Part shown: piece by piece, positions 62,766 to 64,000 of the stretch
Position numbering within the stretch: the first letter of the stretch is position 1
Layout: the number at the start of each line of letters is the position of its first letter
NCBI RefSeq assembly: GCF_020700235.1
Contig: NZ_CP085305.1
Span: 186,001-250,000 of the forward strand
Direction of reading: 5' to 3'
From: Haladaptatus pallidirubidus
Lineage (GTDB): Archaea; Halobacteriota; Halobacteria; Halobacteriales; Haladaptataceae
Length of the DNA: 64,000 bases
The notes under the pieces: model-generated
What the model was told of the DNA's origin: nothing
The model's database searches: none
What the model saw: only the letters and a program-made list of their open reading frames with translations
Program-made: the position numbers and the translations under genes

Positions 62766-63658
62766 GCGATTACCCCCGTCGAGATGTAAGCGAGGAGGCT
62801 CGCTCGTCGGACTATCTGCACGCCTTCTCCCACGTCGGCGGCCACCGGAAGCGACGCGCGAGAATTGAGCGCGTAAACTCCCGGCTTTTCGAACCGGACG
62901 TCGAGCACCGCGGAGAGGGTCGCCATCGGCCAGCCGGAATTTGGGGATGGCGGCTCGTGAGCCCACGTACGGGCTTCTGAAAGGACTGTAACTCCACCAC
63001 TACCGACCGCGATTAAGACGGCGCTGAGTCGGGACGGGATCCACATCACGATATCGTCGAGCCGTGCGCTCGCCCAGCCGACAGGTTTCGACCGATAACC
63101 CAACATCGAGTCGAGCGTGTTGACCGCCTTAACCCACGTCGCTGCGGCAGCGGCCAACGGAAGCGATACGGGCGCACAGAGGGCGAAGGCAAATAGAGAT
63201 GCAACGAGACCGTCAGCCAAATTCTCGGACAGGCTTTCGGCAACCGCGCTTCGAACCTCTCCCGGCGAGAGTGAAGACGCATCGCGCCCTGCAAGCGCTC
63301 GAATCTCCACTCTGGCAGTCTCGATATTCGTCTCGGTCAGTTCGGTCACCTCGGTCGCGGTTTCGAGGAGCATCCGCATACTCGTCGTAGTAAAGAGAAC
63401 GACGCCCGCGAGAATGCTAGCGATAAGGGGGTGAACAGCGAGAGCTAACTGACCGAGGACACCGACGGCGACGGCAGCTATCGCAGGCAGTCCCAACGCG
63501 ATTAGCACGCCGGTCTCACGAGGGGCCGACCACCCGCGGTCGGCCGCGGCAGTCGCTTTACCGAACCAAACCACTGGATGCACTCGCGTCGGCGGCTCCA
63601 TGAAGAGCCAATCTAACAAGAACGCGATCGCGACCGCAAGAAGACCGTAGAGAGTCAT
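62756..63658 (-). CDS. cbiB: adenosylcobinamide-phosphate synthase CbiB
   Basis: 300 aa, multi-helix membrane enzyme. CbiB signature: LDWLFMEPPTRVHPVVWFGK near residues 15-34, EIRALAGRDASSLSPGEVRS near 117-136, VAESLSENLADGLVASLFAF near 138-157, TLDSMLGYRSKPVGWASARL near 185 and NSGWPMATLSAVLDVRFEKP near 247. It attaches aminopropanol (phosphate) to adenosylcobyric acid. It overlaps the HAD gene upstream and cobS downstream. Confidence 0.94.
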   Translation of the reverse strand: MTLYGLLAVAIAFLLDWLFMEPPTRVHPVVWFGKATAAADRGWSAPRETGVLIALGLPAIAAVAVGVLGQLALAVHPLIASILAGVVLFTTTSMRMLLETATEVTELTETNIETARVEIRALAGRDASSLSPGEVRSAVAESLSENLADGLVASLFAFALCAPVSLPLAAAAATWVKAVNTLDSMLGYRSKPVGWASARLDDIVMWIPSRLSAVLIAVGSGGVTVLSEARTWAHEPPSPNSGWPMATLSAVLDVRFEKPGVYALNSRASLPVAADVGEGVQIVRRASLLAYISTGVIAWF

Positions 63659-64000
63659 TGAGTCCGCTCCATTTCCCGCGGAATGTCGCTCAGCGAAACG
63701 TTATCGAGGAGGATTACGCTGGCTCCCACTTCGGTTGCTCCGCCGTCCGTTTCTGGATCGTCACCGACGTGGATGAGTTCGGAGGGCGGAACGCCGAGAC
63801 GACCGGTAATTTCGCGAAATGCGCGTTCATCTGGCTTCCGCCATCCGCATTCAACACTACTGACGACCGCATCGAAAACGTCCAGGTTAAGCTCGGACTG
63901 AGAAAGGGCATATCGTACAAGTCCAGGAACGCTGCAGTTCGAGAGAATTCCAACTGATCCGTAATCGTTAGCGACGGCAACAGCAGTTTGGGCGTCAGTT
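63655..64000 (-). CDS. HAD-superfamily hydrolase, partial (5' end outside window)
   Basis: The visible C-terminal 114 residues show HAD motifs II to IV: GILSNCSVP (motif II Ser), CGWRKPDERAFREI (motif III Lys) and ELIHVGDDPETDGGATEVGA (motif IV acidic pair). The end overlaps the cbiB start by four bases. HAD enzymes are usually phosphatases; in this cluster one could dephosphorylate alpha-ribazole phosphate or cobalamin phosphate, a step with no dedicated gene here. That assignment is inference. Confidence 0.8.
   Translation of the reverse strand, partial: TDAQTAVAVANDYGSVGILSNCSVPGLVRYALSQSELNLDVFDAVVSSVECGWRKPDERAFREITGRLGVPPSELIHVGDDPETDGGATEVGASVILLDNVSLSDIPREMERTQ

Overview
The window is chromosomal DNA of a halophilic archaeon (class Halobacteria). 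The evidence is acidic proteins throughout, twin-arginine signal peptides on secreted proteins, several regulators with the bacterio-opsin-activator HTH_10 domain, HalOD1 and DUF7344-type proteins, an Orc1/Cdc6 paralogue, archaeal-type cobalamin genes (cobY, cbiZ) and TATA-like promoters close to start codons. The genus cannot be fixed from sequence alone. GC content is uneven: the metabolic blocks are GC-rich, while the regulator-rich middle is AT-richer and full of decayed genes. I saw no rRNA, tRNA or CRISPR array.

Layout. 0-1.5 kb: FetAB-like exporter. 1.8-2.1 kb: IS5-type transposase debris. 2.6-5.2 kb: RND/MMPL exporter. 5.5-6.2 kb: membrane protein coupled to a winged-helix regulator. 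6.7-8.8 kb: KatG. 9-13.4 kb: membrane proteins, a frameshifted gene, a lipoprotein, a nickel/cobalt-type transporter and a hairpin-rich noncoding tract. 14.5-20.7 kb: an island with an alkaline-phosphatase-superfamily 'sulfatase', a GCS2 ligase, a zinc-finger microprotein, an AstE/AspA-type deacylase and a RimK ATP-grasp fused to a retropepsin-like domain, bracketed by two copies of an IS1341/TnpB right-end motif. 21-28 kb: SnoaL-like protein, PAC2 protein and a branched-chain amino-acid ABC transporter whose livF is wrecked. 29-31.7 kb: MprF split by a frameshift. 32-54 kb: a regulatory stretch with five intact and one broken DUF7344 gene, two HalOD1 proteins, three HTH_10 regulators, Lrp and TrmB regulators, an Orc1 paralogue, a cupredoxin, citramalate synthase and many pseudogenes. 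54-64 kb: a tightly packed cobalamin assembly and salvage cluster.

How the genes work together. The cobalamin block encodes a/c-amidation (cbiA), adenosylation (cobO), the remaining amidations (cobQ/cbiP), the aminopropanol arm (cobD, cbiB), lower-ligand activation (cobT), cobinamide-phosphate guanylylation (cobY), final assembly (cobS), remodelling of scavenged corrinoids (cbiZ) and capture of external corrinoid (btuF). A HAD hydrolase coupled to cbiB is a candidate for the missing phosphatase step. The 14.5-20.7 kb island looks like a peptide or amide ligation and trimming system, and it is the best candidate here for an undescribed pathway. Several genes (mprF, livF, a membrane protein, four small conserved proteins) carry single-base or nonsense lesions that need read-level confirmation.
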